64,000 nucleotides of DNA from Pleurocapsa sp. FMAR1 (GTDB taxonomy: Bacteria; Cyanobacteriota; Cyanobacteriia; Cyanobacteriales; Xenococcaceae): assembly GCF_963665995.1 (NCBI RefSeq), contig NZ_OY762512.1, positions 3,906,001 through 3,970,000 on the forward strand, read 5' to 3'. Below, one piece after another: positions 24,415 through 34,535 of this stretch. The notes beneath the pieces were generated by a model, which ran no database searches, was not told the origin of the DNA, and saw only the letters and a program-made list of their open reading frames with translations. Made by a program: the position numbers and the translations under genes. Each line of letters opens with the position of its first letter. Position 1 is the stretch's first letter.

Positions 24415-26703
24415 TCAGCGATGTATTCTTAAACTGTTGTAAATCTCTTGAAATGCTGGTTCGCGTGGGCAAAGTTCATAAGCCCACTGTGCAAGTTGGT
24501 ACATTCCATCAAAGTACAGACTACGGCTTTCTGAAGCTTCGAGGATGACATTGATACAAACCTCGGCAACTTTGAAACGCACCTTTTCGTGGCGCGATCT
24601 TTTTGCTATTTGAACACCTTCTTTAAATTCGCGTTTCATGACGCGACTAATTTTTTCTAGCTCTACTTGCATTTCAACTGTTTCTATCAAATTGAGGATA
24701 AAAGAGTTGTTGGGATCGATATCTTTAATCTTTTGAAGTTTTTTCAATCCTTGCTCATAGCTAATTGTCTCGTTTGATAGTTTTTCTGCAACTTGTCTAC
24801 CTTTATACTCAGCAAAATAACTTCTAGAAGGTTGACTATTTAAAAGCTCATACCAAAAATTACTGAACTGTAGATGTTCATCAAAATCGTTTATTTTCTT
24901 ACGCTGTAATTCACAGAGTCTATCTATTTCCTTACACCAATCAGACTTGGCTTTTATTTCGGATTTAGCCTGTTGAAGTGGATAAATTGCTTTACGCCAT
25001 TCCAGATTTTGTAAATAGTGACAGCCTTCATGATAAGACATAAAATAACAGGCAAAGTTATCTGCTTCGCAAGATGGATTTTCATAGGGTTTAATTTTAA
25101 TAGCACGCGCCGTATCTCCTTCCATACAAGCTGCTACGGCTAAACCCCAATCTGTATATAATGCTGCTTGCATAGACTTACTGTATAGTTTTTCTACAGG
25201 GAAAGTAATTTCTGTTAACTTATGGCGATGACGCTGATAACAACCAGATGGAATAAAAATCCTATTGACTCTTACTCCAACAAGAATAGAAGAATTTTCT
25301 CCTTGATAAAAAGAAACCATATCTCGACGATAAATATCCCTTAATTTTAAATACTTTTCAATATCATCATCTTTAACAGCATCGATCGCATTTTCTAATA
25401 CTTGCTTTAGTTTGGCGGAAACATCTTTTATATCAATAGAGTTGCTTCCTAACCAGGGAACATTTTGTAGTGTGGGATTGTGTTCAATATTTGCTAAAGC
25501 TGTTGACCAAGCAATAATAAAATAGCCTAACTTGTTTGAATCTGTCTGAGAAAGATAATAGCTAGCGATCGCCCAGTTGTGTAGAGAATTGATATCCTGT
25601 TGTTTCAACCAAATTTGTTCGGTTTTTGCAGCTATTTCTTGCCAGTTTTGACTTTCCCAAATTTGACGCTCTAAAAAAGGCTGAATATGGTTCTCTAAAT
25701 TAAATTTTACTACCGTATCAAGACCGAACTTTTCAATAAATTCCAGGCTGACAGATTTGGCAATTTCTACTTGTCCTCGATCTAAAAGTTTTTCTATTTC
25801 ACAAATACTATTTAAGCGATCGCGTTCTGCCAAACTTTTAAGCATAGGACGTTGAGTTACTTCTATACTAACTTTGGAAATAGATCGCCACTCTCGATCT
25901 GCTTGTTGCCAGTTTCCAAGTTTAGTATAAGCAAAACCACGAATATAAGCTGCTTGTTCTCCATCTATTCTTTCTAAATAAGAGATTGCTTGTTTGGGAT
26001 TATGTTTAACAGCTAAAATACTTAATCTAATCTTGCATTCGTCAAATTCTGGTATTAAACCTAATGCTTGTTCGTAATTAGCTTTTGCTTGATTTAATTC
26101 GCCTGTTTTCTCTACAACTAGACCTGATTTATATAATTCTTTAGCTTGTATTACTCGTTTTAATTTAGTTAATAACTGTTGTCCATCTTCACGAGTAAAT
26201 TTGTCTAATATCGGTACAAGTAAATCGATTGCTTCTTGAAATTGCCCTTGTTTAGCTATTTGAACAGATTGTTTTAAAACCTTTTCATAGTTTTCTTGCT
26301 GCTTGATACCTTCTTGACATTTGGATATTTCACCCTTTAATTCAGTGGTAGAAAAAAGTTTTTGGGCTTTAATAAATTCAGTTAATGCCTCTTTAAAAAA
26401 ATTACCTATAGCATATTTTTTACCATTAGCTAATAGTTGCTGAAATCTCTGGTGATCGTCTATTTTTTGCTGACATTGATTTGCAGCTTTGACAAACTCA
26501 GGTTTGTTAACTAATTTACTGCACTGCTTATATAGTGAAAGAGCTTGTTTAAGCCTAGTTGTATCGTCAGAAATTCTAGTATCTTTCGTTTCTAATTTTT
26601 TGGCTTCAACATAAAGTTCATTAGCTTTATGGTGCTTTTGATATTGGATAAATATAAAGCTACCTAAGCCTATTAAAATAATAAGAAAAAGTAAAAATGG
26701 CAT
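24415..26703 (-). CDS. Membrane-anchored TPR-like protein
   Basis: A 762-residue protein with an N-terminal transmembrane helix (PFLLFLIILIGLGSFIFIQY) and then TPR-like helical pairs: FFKEALTEFIKAQKLF, GQFQEAIDLLVPILDKF, GELNQAKANYEQALGLIPEF, LGNWQQADREWRSI. The C-terminal half is less repetitive, with a Cys-rich patch (SCEADNFACYFMSYHEGCHY). It follows the LysM gene by 43 bp and is probably a scaffold of the same Hsp70 operon. Confidence 0.7.
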   Translation of the reverse strand: MPFLLFLIILIGLGSFIFIQYQKHHKANELYVEAKKLETKDTRISDDTTRLKQALSLYKQCSKLVNKPEFVKAANQCQQKIDDHQRFQQLLANGKKYAIGNFFKEALTEFIKAQKLFSTTELKGEISKCQEGIKQQENYEKVLKQSVQIAKQGQFQEAIDLLVPILDKFTREDGQQLLTKLKRVIQAKELYKSGLVVEKTGELNQAKANYEQALGLIPEFDECKIRLSILAVKHNPKQAISYLERIDGEQAAYIRGFAYTKLGNWQQADREWRSISKVSIEVTQRPMLKSLAERDRLNSICEIEKLLDRGQVEIAKSVSLEFIEKFGLDTVVKFNLENHIQPFLERQIWESQNWQEIAAKTEQIWLKQQDINSLHNWAIASYYLSQTDSNKLGYFIIAWSTALANIEHNPTLQNVPWLGSNSIDIKDVSAKLKQVLENAIDAVKDDDIEKYLKLRDIYRRDMVSFYQGENSSILVGVRVNRIFIPSGCYQRHRHKLTEITFPVEKLYSKSMQAALYTDWGLAVAACMEGDTARAIKIKPYENPSCEADNFACYFMSYHEGCHYLQNLEWRKAIYPLQQAKSEIKAKSDWCKEIDRLCELQRKKINDFDEHLQFSNFWYELLNSQPSRSYFAEYKGRQVAEKLSNETISYEQGLKKLQKIKDIDPNNSFILNLIETVEMQVELEKISRVMKREFKEGVQIAKRSRHEKVRFKVAEVCINVILEASESRSLYFDGMYQLAQWAYELCPREPAFQEIYNSLRIHR

Positions 26704-26746
26704 ACGCTTGATTATTTTGGAATTTTAATTAAAGAAATTAAATGTT

Positions 26747-27271
26747 TTAGCAATTGTTCTTAAGATTAGGGACAAATAAGAATTCTCCAATTTCTATCGA
26801 ACTTTCTCGACCTTGTATTGCTGGATTAGCTTCACTAATTAATGACCAAGAGTTAATATCTCCATAAAGCCGCGAAGCAATTAAGGACAAAGAATCTCCT
26901 TTTCGCACTACGTAGTTAAAGCCACCACAGGATTTTGACTCAGGCTTTTCCGCAACGGTAGGAGATACGACTGATTGATCTGGTTTAGTTTCGGATGTTT
27001 GATTAGAAGCAGTGGTAGAAGTTGGTGTAGTTTGTGGCTGTTGTTTGGCAATAACAGAATTACCTGCAAATCCTAAGCCAATACCCAGTAGCAGAAATAA
27101 AATCGCTATACCCACAGGTAGCCAGATGGGAATAGTTCGTTTTTGTTCTTTTATTTCTACAGGCAACTCTGCCAGCATTCTGTAGGTAGAAAGATCGGTT
27201 TCGCAATTAGGACAAGTGTTGGCTTCAATTTGCGATCGCTCGCAAACTGGACAAGTTAACTTTACTGACAT
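26747..27271 (-). CDS. Zinc-ribbon, transmembrane, LysM protein
   Basis: A 174-residue protein with three parts: a zinc ribbon (CPVCERSQIEANTCPNC), a transmembrane helix (WLPVGIAILFLLLGIGLGFA) and a C-terminal LysM-like domain (YVVRKGDSLSLIASRLYG, then EIGEFLFVP). Topology would put the zinc ribbon in the cytoplasm and LysM in the periplasm, where it could bind peptidoglycan. It links the cytoplasmic chaperone-like genes of the operon to the cell wall. Confidence 0.8.
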   Translation of the reverse strand: MSVKLTCPVCERSQIEANTCPNCETDLSTYRMLAELPVEIKEQKRTIPIWLPVGIAILFLLLGIGLGFAGNSVIAKQQPQTTPTSTTASNQTSETKPDQSVVSPTVAEKPESKSCGGFNYVVRKGDSLSLIASRLYGDINSWSLISEANPAIQGRESSIEIGEFLFVPNLKNNC

Positions 27272-27311
27272 AACTTTTTAAGAATGTGGAGGATGAAAAT
27301 TTAAATAAAGT

Positions 27312-27368
27312 CTCCCTGCCTTTTGCCCCCCTTTGCAAGGGGGGTTGGGGGGATCGGGATAAGGGGGC
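27312..27368. repeat. G/C-run palindrome in the operon
   Basis: GCCCCCCTTTGCAAGGGGGG followed by TTGGGGGGATC..AAGGGGGC. It is related to the CCCCC/GGGGG palindromes near 7.1, 8.0 and 14.1 kb. It lies between the Hsp70 stop and the LysM start. Confidence 0.7.
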
Positions 27369-27372
27369 GCAG

Positions 27373-29576
27373 TTATCGGGTTAATCCTGTGGCAATACTG
27401 TTGTTACTAGTAGGAAGCGGTTGATCTATATAATGACGAACATCTTCAGCTAACTCTCTGAAGAGTCTTTCTGCTTCATAACCGTCTTCCCGTCTCATTG
27501 CATCAATCATCTGAGATAATTTACCAGCCATAACTCTGGCTTTACTTGGCTCTATTTGATGCGCTCTAGCAACTCCATCACGACAAGCTAAGATTAAATT
27601 GACTTTTTCGGGAAGGTTGTCTAACTCACGTCGAGCATCTTCAGTAAGAGCGTGCAGTCCAGAAATATTGTTATCAGCGATCGCCTTTTTTAAATCCCTA
27701 GATAATGTTTCCAGTCGTTCTTTCTGACTAGAGGGAAGCAGAAATTCACACTCTTGGGTAATAAACTCAAAATATCTAATAAAGAATTTGGCAGTATCGT
27801 AATCATCATCAGCAAATCGTTTTAACTCCTGTGATTTTTCTTTGGCTGCGTTGGCTCGATCCTCTCTTATGTTGCCATCTTGAGTTTTAATTTGATTAGC
27901 AGCTTTAACTGTCTCTCCAGCAATACGATAAGCTTCTTGAACTCCATGTTCGGTTAAATTACCTTCTTCATTAAGTTGCTTGATAGTCTCCTCAACGTCG
28001 CGAGAAATACTTTCATCTTGTCCCCCTGTTGATAAAGAACAACTGACTTTTACCGAAGGATCGTTTTTTAAAATAGCTGTAGTCTGAAGTGAGTTATTTT
28101 TTTCATCTAACTCTGCTGTTACCAAAATCTCCGTTCCTTTAGGATATGCTTTGTCAAGTGCTAACCACATATCGCCTATTCGTTCATCATCCCTTTTACT
28201 GACATCATCGGGACTGTAAAATTTAAAGTGAATTAGGCTTTGTCCATCTGCTTCTGTTTTAAAAGTATGAGTAGTCTTAATGGGAAGAATATCTCCTTGT
28301 TTGATTAGCTTGTGTCGAGGATCGTTAACTAATTCAATACAATAGTCGCGAGAAACTGTACCTACTTTCTCAATCAAACCAGCAGCAGTAATTGCAGCAC
28401 CTTCGGCGACTGCATACATTGGACGGGATGAACTACTACTTTGTCTGCACCAAAAGCTTCTGTAACCTTACGCTGTACCAGAGGAATTTGAGATGAACCA
28501 CCTACCAGTAAAACAACATCAATCATATCCTCTGGATAATCAGAATACTTAATTGCATCCTTACAAACAGCAATAGAACGTTCTACCATAGGTAAAATCA
28601 TGCCCTCAAACTGTTCGCGAGTAATCTCTACCTCAATTGAGATCGCCATTCCTAAATCATCTAGTAGCGGGGTAGAAGGCATAATTTGAGCTTTAGAATT
28701 GCTACTGAGTTGAATCTTAGCTTGTTCTACAGCCATTTTTAGATCGCCCATAAAACGAGCTTTCTGGTAATGAGGCATCTTATTAATTAAGCTATCTATA
28801 TCTTCCAAATCTTCTGCTTCTGCTATCTGCTCTTTTACAAAATCTATCAGGCGATCGTCTATATCATCACCACCAAGCCATAAATCCCCTGCTTTACCAG
28901 ATTCAATAAATTGATTGCCAGCAGCAGTTACTATAGATGAGTCAAAAGTACCACCACCAAAGTCATAAACCAAAATGGTTTTAACATCATCGGAGTTAGG
29001 TTTGAAACCATAGGATATTGCTGCTGCGGTAGGTTCTGGCAATAGTTCCGATCCCGCTAATCCTGCTCTAGTTGCTGCTATTTGAGTTGCGTTTCTTTGC
29101 TTATCATTAAAATAAGCAGGAATAGTAATTACAGCCCTAGTAATTCTCTCTCTTTGCCCTTGTTGCTCTTGATAAGTTAGGGCATTTTGAACAATCTTTT
29201 TGAGAATTTCAGCACTAATATCTTCAGGCTCATATTCTTTGCTATCTAGCCATACCGAAAGGCTATTTTCCGTACCTTTGGTTGACTTAGAAATTTTGTA
29301 AGCAAAACGATCTAATTGCTGTTGAACTACAGAATCCCCAAACCCTCTACCAATAAGTCTTTTGATTGAAATAACGACATTTTCAGGATCGGCTTTTAGC
29401 TTTTTATAAGCATCGTTTCCGACAATAATTCGATTGTTTTCCAACGCAATCACAGAACGAGTAAGTGTGCGATCGGGCGCAGGATTATCTGGCGCGGTAA
29501 CTATTTCTGTATTAGCAAATTTAAATGCAGCAACTGAATTAGTTGTTCCTAAATCAATTCCGACTATATTTCCCAT
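27373..29576 (-). pseudogene. Hsp70/DnaK-type chaperone, frameshifted
   Basis: The N-terminal frame (28374-29576) is a full Hsp70 ATPase domain: VGIDLGTTNSVAAFKF, YFNDKQRNATQIAATRAG, VYDFGGGTFDSS, VVLLVGGSSQIPLV. It ends VVVHPVQCM.. where family members read VVHPRPMYAVAEGAA. That text continues in a second frame (27373-28419). One base is missing from the G run at 28425-28427. Joined, about 734 residues, with a short substrate-binding region and a long helical, non-DnaK C-terminus. A true frameshift would leave an isolated ATPase domain; a sequencing error is the alternative. Confidence 0.8.
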
Positions 29577-30138
29577 GTAAAAATTTCCTTTCTATAAAAA
29601 TTTCTGCTCTAAATTGAATCTTTTTTAAAGCAGCTTCATATTTTTATATTTTCCAAAAATAGCCGTATATTATCAAAATTAACTATGTTTAAACTAAATA
29701 TATACTATTAAACATTTAGTTTGCCTTTAAGTATTTATTGTTATGTATAGTCATCAAATACTTTTTATTTACGCTTAAATACTCAAGAAGTAATATTACA
29801 AAATTTAAAGTAAATATACTTAGTTGTATTTCAGCATCCACTTGACTTAAACAGTAAATACAAACTGCTTTACCTATTGTCTTAATTGAAAATGGAAGCT
29901 ACTTGTTCATTTGGACAATCAAAAAAGAGCAAAAATATGAAGTGTTAATAATGTCTAAGTTCTTTGTTTGATATCTGAAAATATAGAATAGCTGACTTTA
30001 AACGTATTGAATTGAAGTGAGCAACATACCAGAAGTAAATTTTCTTTCATAGTCTAATTTTTCCGATTTCTTTTAGTTTAAAAGTCAATTTGCGAACACT
30101 AGTTTGGATGCTTATATACACATCCTAATTATGAAATT
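29577..30138. other. Divergent intergenic region
   Basis: About 560 bp of very AT-rich DNA between the divergent Hsp70 gene (minus) and the small membrane gene (plus). It should hold both promoters. No hairpin family or coding signal recognised. Confidence 0.5.
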
Positions 30139-30179
30139 ATGACCAAACCAAAAAATGACTCTTTCAAAAAAAGCCGATA

Positions 30180-30584
30180 ATGCTTGCCATTTTGGGAGTA
30201 GTTTCTTTGATAGTTACAGCATTAGCTGCTTTTTTTATTTTGCAAGGAATGAGAGAGGCAAAAATTGAAGAACAAGAAAAGCAAGCTGCTATTCAGGCAG
30301 AGCAGCAAAAACAAGCTGCAATAGAAAAAGAACAAGAAAGGCAAGCTGCCATTCGCAGAAGACAAATTTCTGAAGGGAACGAAGAAGATTTGACTGCTGC
30401 TGAAGCCGAAAAAGAACCTGCGCTAAAAGCTGAAGCTGAAGGAGAAGAACAAAATGCTATTAAAGCTGAAAAGGAAGCTGCTCTCAAAGCAGCATTAGAA
30501 GCTCCTAGACCTTGGCAATTAAAAACTTCAATCAAGAGTGATTCAAGTGATTTAGAAAGCGTAATTAGTGGAGAGAAAAAATAA
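30180..30584 (+). CDS. Single-pass membrane protein with charged coiled coil
   Basis: A 134-residue protein: hydrophobic helix MLAILGVVSLIVTALAAFFI, then a Gln/Glu/Lys/Ala-rich coiled coil (AAIQAEQQKQAAIEKEQERQ). No family recognised. An ATG at 30139 reads MTKPKNDSFKK in another frame and would join this protein if the A7 run near 30167 had one more A, giving a natural cytoplasmic leader. The stop overlaps the start of the next gene (TAATG), so they are translationally coupled. The pair diverges from the Hsp70 operon. Confidence 0.6.
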   Translation: MLAILGVVSLIVTALAAFFILQGMREAKIEEQEKQAAIQAEQQKQAAIEKEQERQAAIRRRQISEGNEEDLTAAEAEKEPALKAEAEGEEQNAIKAEKEAALKAALEAPRPWQLKTSIKSDSSDLESVISGEKK

Positions 30585-31366
30585 TGAAAAATGTTGTATC
30601 CAAAAGCTTAATTGCAGCTTGTGTAACTGGTGTTGCAATACTTTCAACAGCCAAAGCTAGTGTGGCACAAGTTAATATGAGTTTCTTGACTGAGGTTGCT
30701 GAAAGTTGCCAGAAAGATGTATTGTCATCGGAATATTATCAACAAATGGGATATAAAACTGGGGAAATTCCCAGTAAAGAATATGCAGATGGATATCTTC
30801 TTGGAGATTGTATTGAATCTAGATATTTCTATTTACAGGTTATCTCTCAATTTCCTTGGCTAGTTTCAACAAAGGAGATGCTACCTGGATATCCAGTCGC
30901 AGTCGCAGTTTCTCTTTTAGCTGAAGCTAATACTTTTAGCAAAACATTTATTTTAGATTGTCTCGTCTCTAAAAACAGTGAAAGTCAAGAATGTACAGAC
31001 GCAGATGGTTTTAAAGCACTATCTTCAGGTTTGATAGATGGTGGCTACGTTGATATGTTTTATGGTAATGATTATCAAACCCAGAACAAGAGATATAGCT
31101 ATATGTGTCCTTCTTGTGTAGTTGCCTATAATAAAAATCCATCAGGAAGAAAAATGATTGGGGCATTCATAGAATGGTTTACGACACTCGAACCATCCCA
31201 AAGAAAAGAAGTAATGTCTATTTTGGGCGATGAACAAGCACAAATAAACAATCGCGTTAGTATACAAAATGAAGCTGACAAAGCCTGGAATGAATACACT
31301 GCCATACGTCAAAGAATGACAGAAGAAGAAAAAGAACGGCGTAGAAGAGAGCTTTTAGGTGAGTAA
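30584..31366 (+). CDS. Secreted protein of unknown function
   Basis: A 260-residue protein with a signal peptide (cleavage near ASVAQ, residue 28). The mature part has six or more cysteines (SCQKDV, GDCIES, LDCLV, QECTD, MCPSC), including a CPSC pair, and a charged C-terminal helix (MTEEEKERRRRELL). No family recognised. It is coupled to the upstream membrane coiled-coil gene and followed by a strong terminator, so the two form one unit. Confidence 0.6.
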   Translation: MKNVVSKSLIAACVTGVAILSTAKASVAQVNMSFLTEVAESCQKDVLSSEYYQQMGYKTGEIPSKEYADGYLLGDCIESRYFYLQVISQFPWLVSTKEMLPGYPVAVAVSLLAEANTFSKTFILDCLVSKNSESQECTDADGFKALSSGLIDGGYVDMFYGNDYQTQNKRYSYMCPSCVVAYNKNPSGRKMIGAFIEWFTTLEPSQRKEVMSILGDEQAQINNRVSIQNEADKAWNEYTAIRQRMTEEEKERRRRELLGE

Positions 31367-31444
31367 TTAGCAAAATCCATTTTAGTTCCCGCACTTTATT
31401 ATCTTGTCAAAGCACTATCTTTGCCGAAGATCGCAGTTATGCCT

Positions 31445-31482
31445 AGAAGACTGGATATTTTTCCTGAAATATCCAGTCTTCT
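31445..31482 (+). terminator. Strong rho-independent terminator
   Basis: A perfect 16-bp stem AGAAGACTGGATATTT with complement AAATATCCAGTCTTCT, loop TTCCTG, then TTTT. It lies about 80 bp after the secreted-protein gene and ends that two-gene unit. The symmetric sequence could work for both strands. Confidence 0.85.
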
Positions 31483-31584
31483 TTTCCACAATATGAAAGC
31501 GCGAAACAACACAAACAAAAATATCTAATATCAAATAATGTCTATTGTGTTTTCTTCATAAGACTATCATCCAGCAATGCCTAC

Positions 31585-32670
31585 TCAAATATTCTCCATC
31601 AATGTGGCGATGGTTTCGATTTGTTGTTCGACTTGATGACGCTTGATGGCAAGCTGGTAAGCTTTTTCTGCTCTTGCTTCTGCTTCTTGGGGATTATTTA
31701 GCAAATGAGCGATCGCTTGCTGCAAAGCTTTGGCATCTCCTGGTTCGACTGTAAGGATCGCCTCTGCATCCATCAAATACTCTTTCAATCCTTCAGTTCG
31801 TGTAACGACAATTGGTTTACGACAAGCCATTGCTTCGACTAGACTTGTCGCACCAGCAGACCAATCACTAGGCTTGACACAGACAACAATTAGATCCGCA
31901 TCGTGATAAAGCTGAAGTAATTCGGGTAGTGCATAAAAGCTATTGGACATATTAACAGGAATAGTTTTGGGGAAATTCCGCGCTAGTCCAGGTGCAAATT
32001 GCGAAAAACCAGCAATCTTAACATCGACATCTAAATCTTTAGTCGCCGCAGCTAGTAGATGGTAATCTCGTCTTTCTAAACCAACGCTGACAATAAGGGG
32101 GCGAATTTTGTTGGCAGATGGCTGTCCTGGCTTAAAGAATTTACAATCGGTTGTATACCAAAAATAACCAATTTTAGATTCGGGTAAATGCAAATAGTCT
32201 CGCAAAAAATCGAGTTGAGCGCGGGAATGAGCGACATATAAATCGATTTTGTCGGCGACGCGATATAAACTTAAGGCTGACTTTCCACGAGGTCGATTAA
32301 TATTGTGAAAGCGTACTACGATTTTGGGTCGATTTTTCTTACTACTATTAACAGCAGCGAATGGAATTCCTAATCCTTCCCCTTCACAAAAAACAAAATC
32401 ATCTTCTCCGAGTCTAGAAGTTACTCTGCGGGCATATTCCCAATAGTGTGGTATGCCCGTGATTTTGCCCCGAAGTTGATCTGGGAACGAAACCGAGCCT
32501 GAGCGTGGTTCATAAAAAGTGGCATCCAATCTTTCACCAAGCATCCAGACATCGTTACGAGGGCATTTTTGCGATCGCGCTTCTAAACTTCGTGTTTTTT
32601 GCCGTTCCAAATCATTAAATTTTCTCAGTGGGACGTGATATTTCAATTTTACTTGGCTCTCATTTAGCAA
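31585..32670 (-). CDS. Glycosyltransferase, GT-B fold (GT4-like)
   Basis: A 361-residue protein with no signal peptide. The C-terminal half has the GT4-like nucleotide-sugar site: ADLIVVCVKPSDWSAGATSL and VEAMACRKPIVVTRTEGLKE, with the EAMACRKP helix. It would move a sugar from a nucleotide donor to a glycan. The next gene upstream encodes a nucleotide-sugar dehydratase/decarboxylase-like enzyme, so both may serve a surface polysaccharide. The start may lie further in, since the first about 20 residues look poorly conserved. Confidence 0.8.
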   Translation of the reverse strand: MLNESQVKLKYHVPLRKFNDLERQKTRSLEARSQKCPRNDVWMLGERLDATFYEPRSGSVSFPDQLRGKITGIPHYWEYARRVTSRLGEDDFVFCEGEGLGIPFAAVNSSKKNRPKIVVRFHNINRPRGKSALSLYRVADKIDLYVAHSRAQLDFLRDYLHLPESKIGYFWYTTDCKFFKPGQPSANKIRPLIVSVGLERRDYHLLAAATKDLDVDVKIAGFSQFAPGLARNFPKTIPVNMSNSFYALPELLQLYHDADLIVVCVKPSDWSAGATSLVEAMACRKPIVVTRTEGLKEYLMDAEAILTVEPGDAKALQQAIAHLLNNPQEAEARAEKAYQLAIKRHQVEQQIETIATLMENI

Positions 32671-32775
32671 TTTTAAACTAATTACTGAGGGGATGAATAA
32701 TTATATCTGCCGTTAGTATTTTAACTAAATTTTTTCTCTAAAATGCTAATTATAATATTAGTTTAAACTTCAACA

Positions 32776-32884
32776 GACTTCTTGCACAAATTATCTTTAT
32801 CAGTCTTTAAATACTTTTTTAATGTGTAATTTAAAGGATTGATAATAATTTCTAGAATCTCTAAATTTCTTCATGCAAGAAGTC
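32776..32884. mobile_element. Small inverted-repeat element (same ends as 13091-13231)
   Basis: GACTTCTTGCACAAATT at the left and TTCATGCAAGAAGTC at the right pair as imperfect inverted ends, enclosing about 109 bp of AT-rich DNA. The end motif GACTTCTTGCA is shared with the element at 13091-13231. No ORF; it lies between the epimerase stop and the glycosyltransferase start. Confidence 0.6.
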
Positions 32885-32891
32885 CAACTTT

Positions 32892-33986
32892 TTAAGCACT
32901 AACTTTTTCTTGCACTGGAGATGCGTATTGTTGGTGATAATAGCTCATTGTCTCTAACAACACTTCTGCCAAAGGTTTTGTTGGAGTCCAACCCAGTAAT
33001 GTTTCTGCTTTACTAAGATCGGGCATACGGCGATCGCAATCTTCATATCCTTCACCGTAAAATTGCTTCGAGGTAGTATTAACAATAGGATGATTTTTAT
33101 AACTTAAATCACCCGTAATCTTAGCGTAGGTAAGACGCATCAACTCAGCAAGTTCGGCAATATTTACTTCGTTATTGCGGTTGCCAATATTAAAGATTTG
33201 ATTTTGAGCTTTGTCTGGAAATTTAAGCATTAGACGCATAGCATCAACCGCATCATGAATAGATACGATTGTGCGCTGTGCGAGTCCACCATCCACCAGT
33301 TGCATTGGTTTGTTGTCTAACAAAGCAGTCATAAAGCAAGCTAAAACTCTAGGTACGCCATCGGAACTACCATCTCGACCAGGAATGTAATCCATCTTTG
33401 GCCCAAAAAAGTTAAGCGGTCTGATGATGGTAAAAGGCATACCGTTTTCTTGATTGTGGGCGTAGATCAAACGTTCGGTCATCTGTTTTGCACAGGCATA
33501 AGTCCAACGCTGATTGGAAATTGGTCCCATAATTAGTGGCGTTTCGTCTTCTCGCAGTTCGTAAAAATCGGGGTTGCTGTAATTATCTCCAGGTAAGTAG
33601 CTCGATAAAGTGCGACCGTATACTTCGCTAGTAGAAAAGCTAACCAACCATTTTTTGTACTTGGCGCACAATTCTACAATTGGATAGATATCGAATAAAT
33701 TGGCATAGATCGTGTCTAATGGGCGAGTATTATACTCCGCTGGGTTGCAGATAGCGGCTAAGTTAAAGACGACATCAGCTTGGGCAATTTCACTTTCAAT
33801 TTCTGCTAACTCTCCAGGTGAATTAGTCGTATTTCGATGTAAATGAAAATTGGGATTTGTAAGATGTCTGGCTATTTTGCGATCGCTAGGATCCCAGCCA
33901 TGAATTTCAAAACCACCTTCATCAAGTAGCCTGTCTAAAAGATGACTACCAATAAAGCCACCACAACCTAACATTATTATTCGCAT
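32892..33986 (-). CDS. SDR nucleotide-sugar enzyme (ArnA-C / UDP-apiose/xylose synthase-like)
   Basis: A 364-residue extended SDR. GCGGFIGSHLLDRLL binds NAD; the catalytic triad is in SFSTSEVYG (Ser/Thr) and YACAKQ (Tyr-x-x-x-Lys). NPAEYNTRPL, RPLNFFGP and the C-terminal YYHQQY follow the order seen in ArnA C-terminal decarboxylases and UDP-apiose/UDP-xylose synthases. It likely acts on UDP-glucuronate to give UDP-xylose, UDP-apiose or a 4-keto sugar; which one is not decidable here. It is likely a partner of the glycosyltransferase at 31585. Confidence 0.8.
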   Translation of the reverse strand: MRIIMLGCGGFIGSHLLDRLLDEGGFEIHGWDPSDRKIARHLTNPNFHLHRNTTNSPGELAEIESEIAQADVVFNLAAICNPAEYNTRPLDTIYANLFDIYPIVELCAKYKKWLVSFSTSEVYGRTLSSYLPGDNYSNPDFYELREDETPLIMGPISNQRWTYACAKQMTERLIYAHNQENGMPFTIIRPLNFFGPKMDYIPGRDGSSDGVPRVLACFMTALLDNKPMQLVDGGLAQRTIVSIHDAVDAMRLMLKFPDKAQNQIFNIGNRNNEVNIAELAELMRLTYAKITGDLSYKNHPIVNTTSKQFYGEGYEDCDRRMPDLSKAETLLGWTPTKPLAEVLLETMSYYHQQYASPVQEKVSA

Positions 33987-34535
33987 ATTCTATATCCTAA
34001 CTTTGTAGTATTTATGTGTCTTTGGGGTAATTTTACCATGAAAAAGTGTATTTTTAGTTAATGCTAGTAATATTGCTTAGTTCAAAATCGGTAATATAAA
34101 TATCGCTTGAAAAATAGACGCTACTGAATCGGGGCATAAATAGTAAGACTAATGTTCTTGTCCATTTTGAAAAAGCCAATAACTAAAAATATTAAAATTA
34201 AAATCTAAAGTTTTATGCTTTAAATCATTACCGTCAGTTTTTTGACTTTTAAGAACAATAGCAAGTAACCTCTTCATAAATGTGTCAATTTTATGACAAT
34301 ACTGTCACACTTATTTGCCAAGATTAAATACTTATTATTCACACACATCAACAATTAGAGTAATTAAAGCAGTTAAAAAGAATGATTTACCGTTATATTC
34401 AACTTACAAAGGGCTTCGATAGCTGTTGTTTTGTTAATAATTAAATTTTGTCCGAACCATTTTAATACATATAACAGAAATATAATTTGCATAATTAATT
34501 TTGCTATAGAAAATGTCGATTAGATAGTTGCTTAT
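33987..34535. other. AT-rich intergenic region
   Basis: About 550 bp without a gene or a recognised repeat family. It must carry the promoter for the sugar-nucleotide gene at its left end. Confidence 0.5.
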
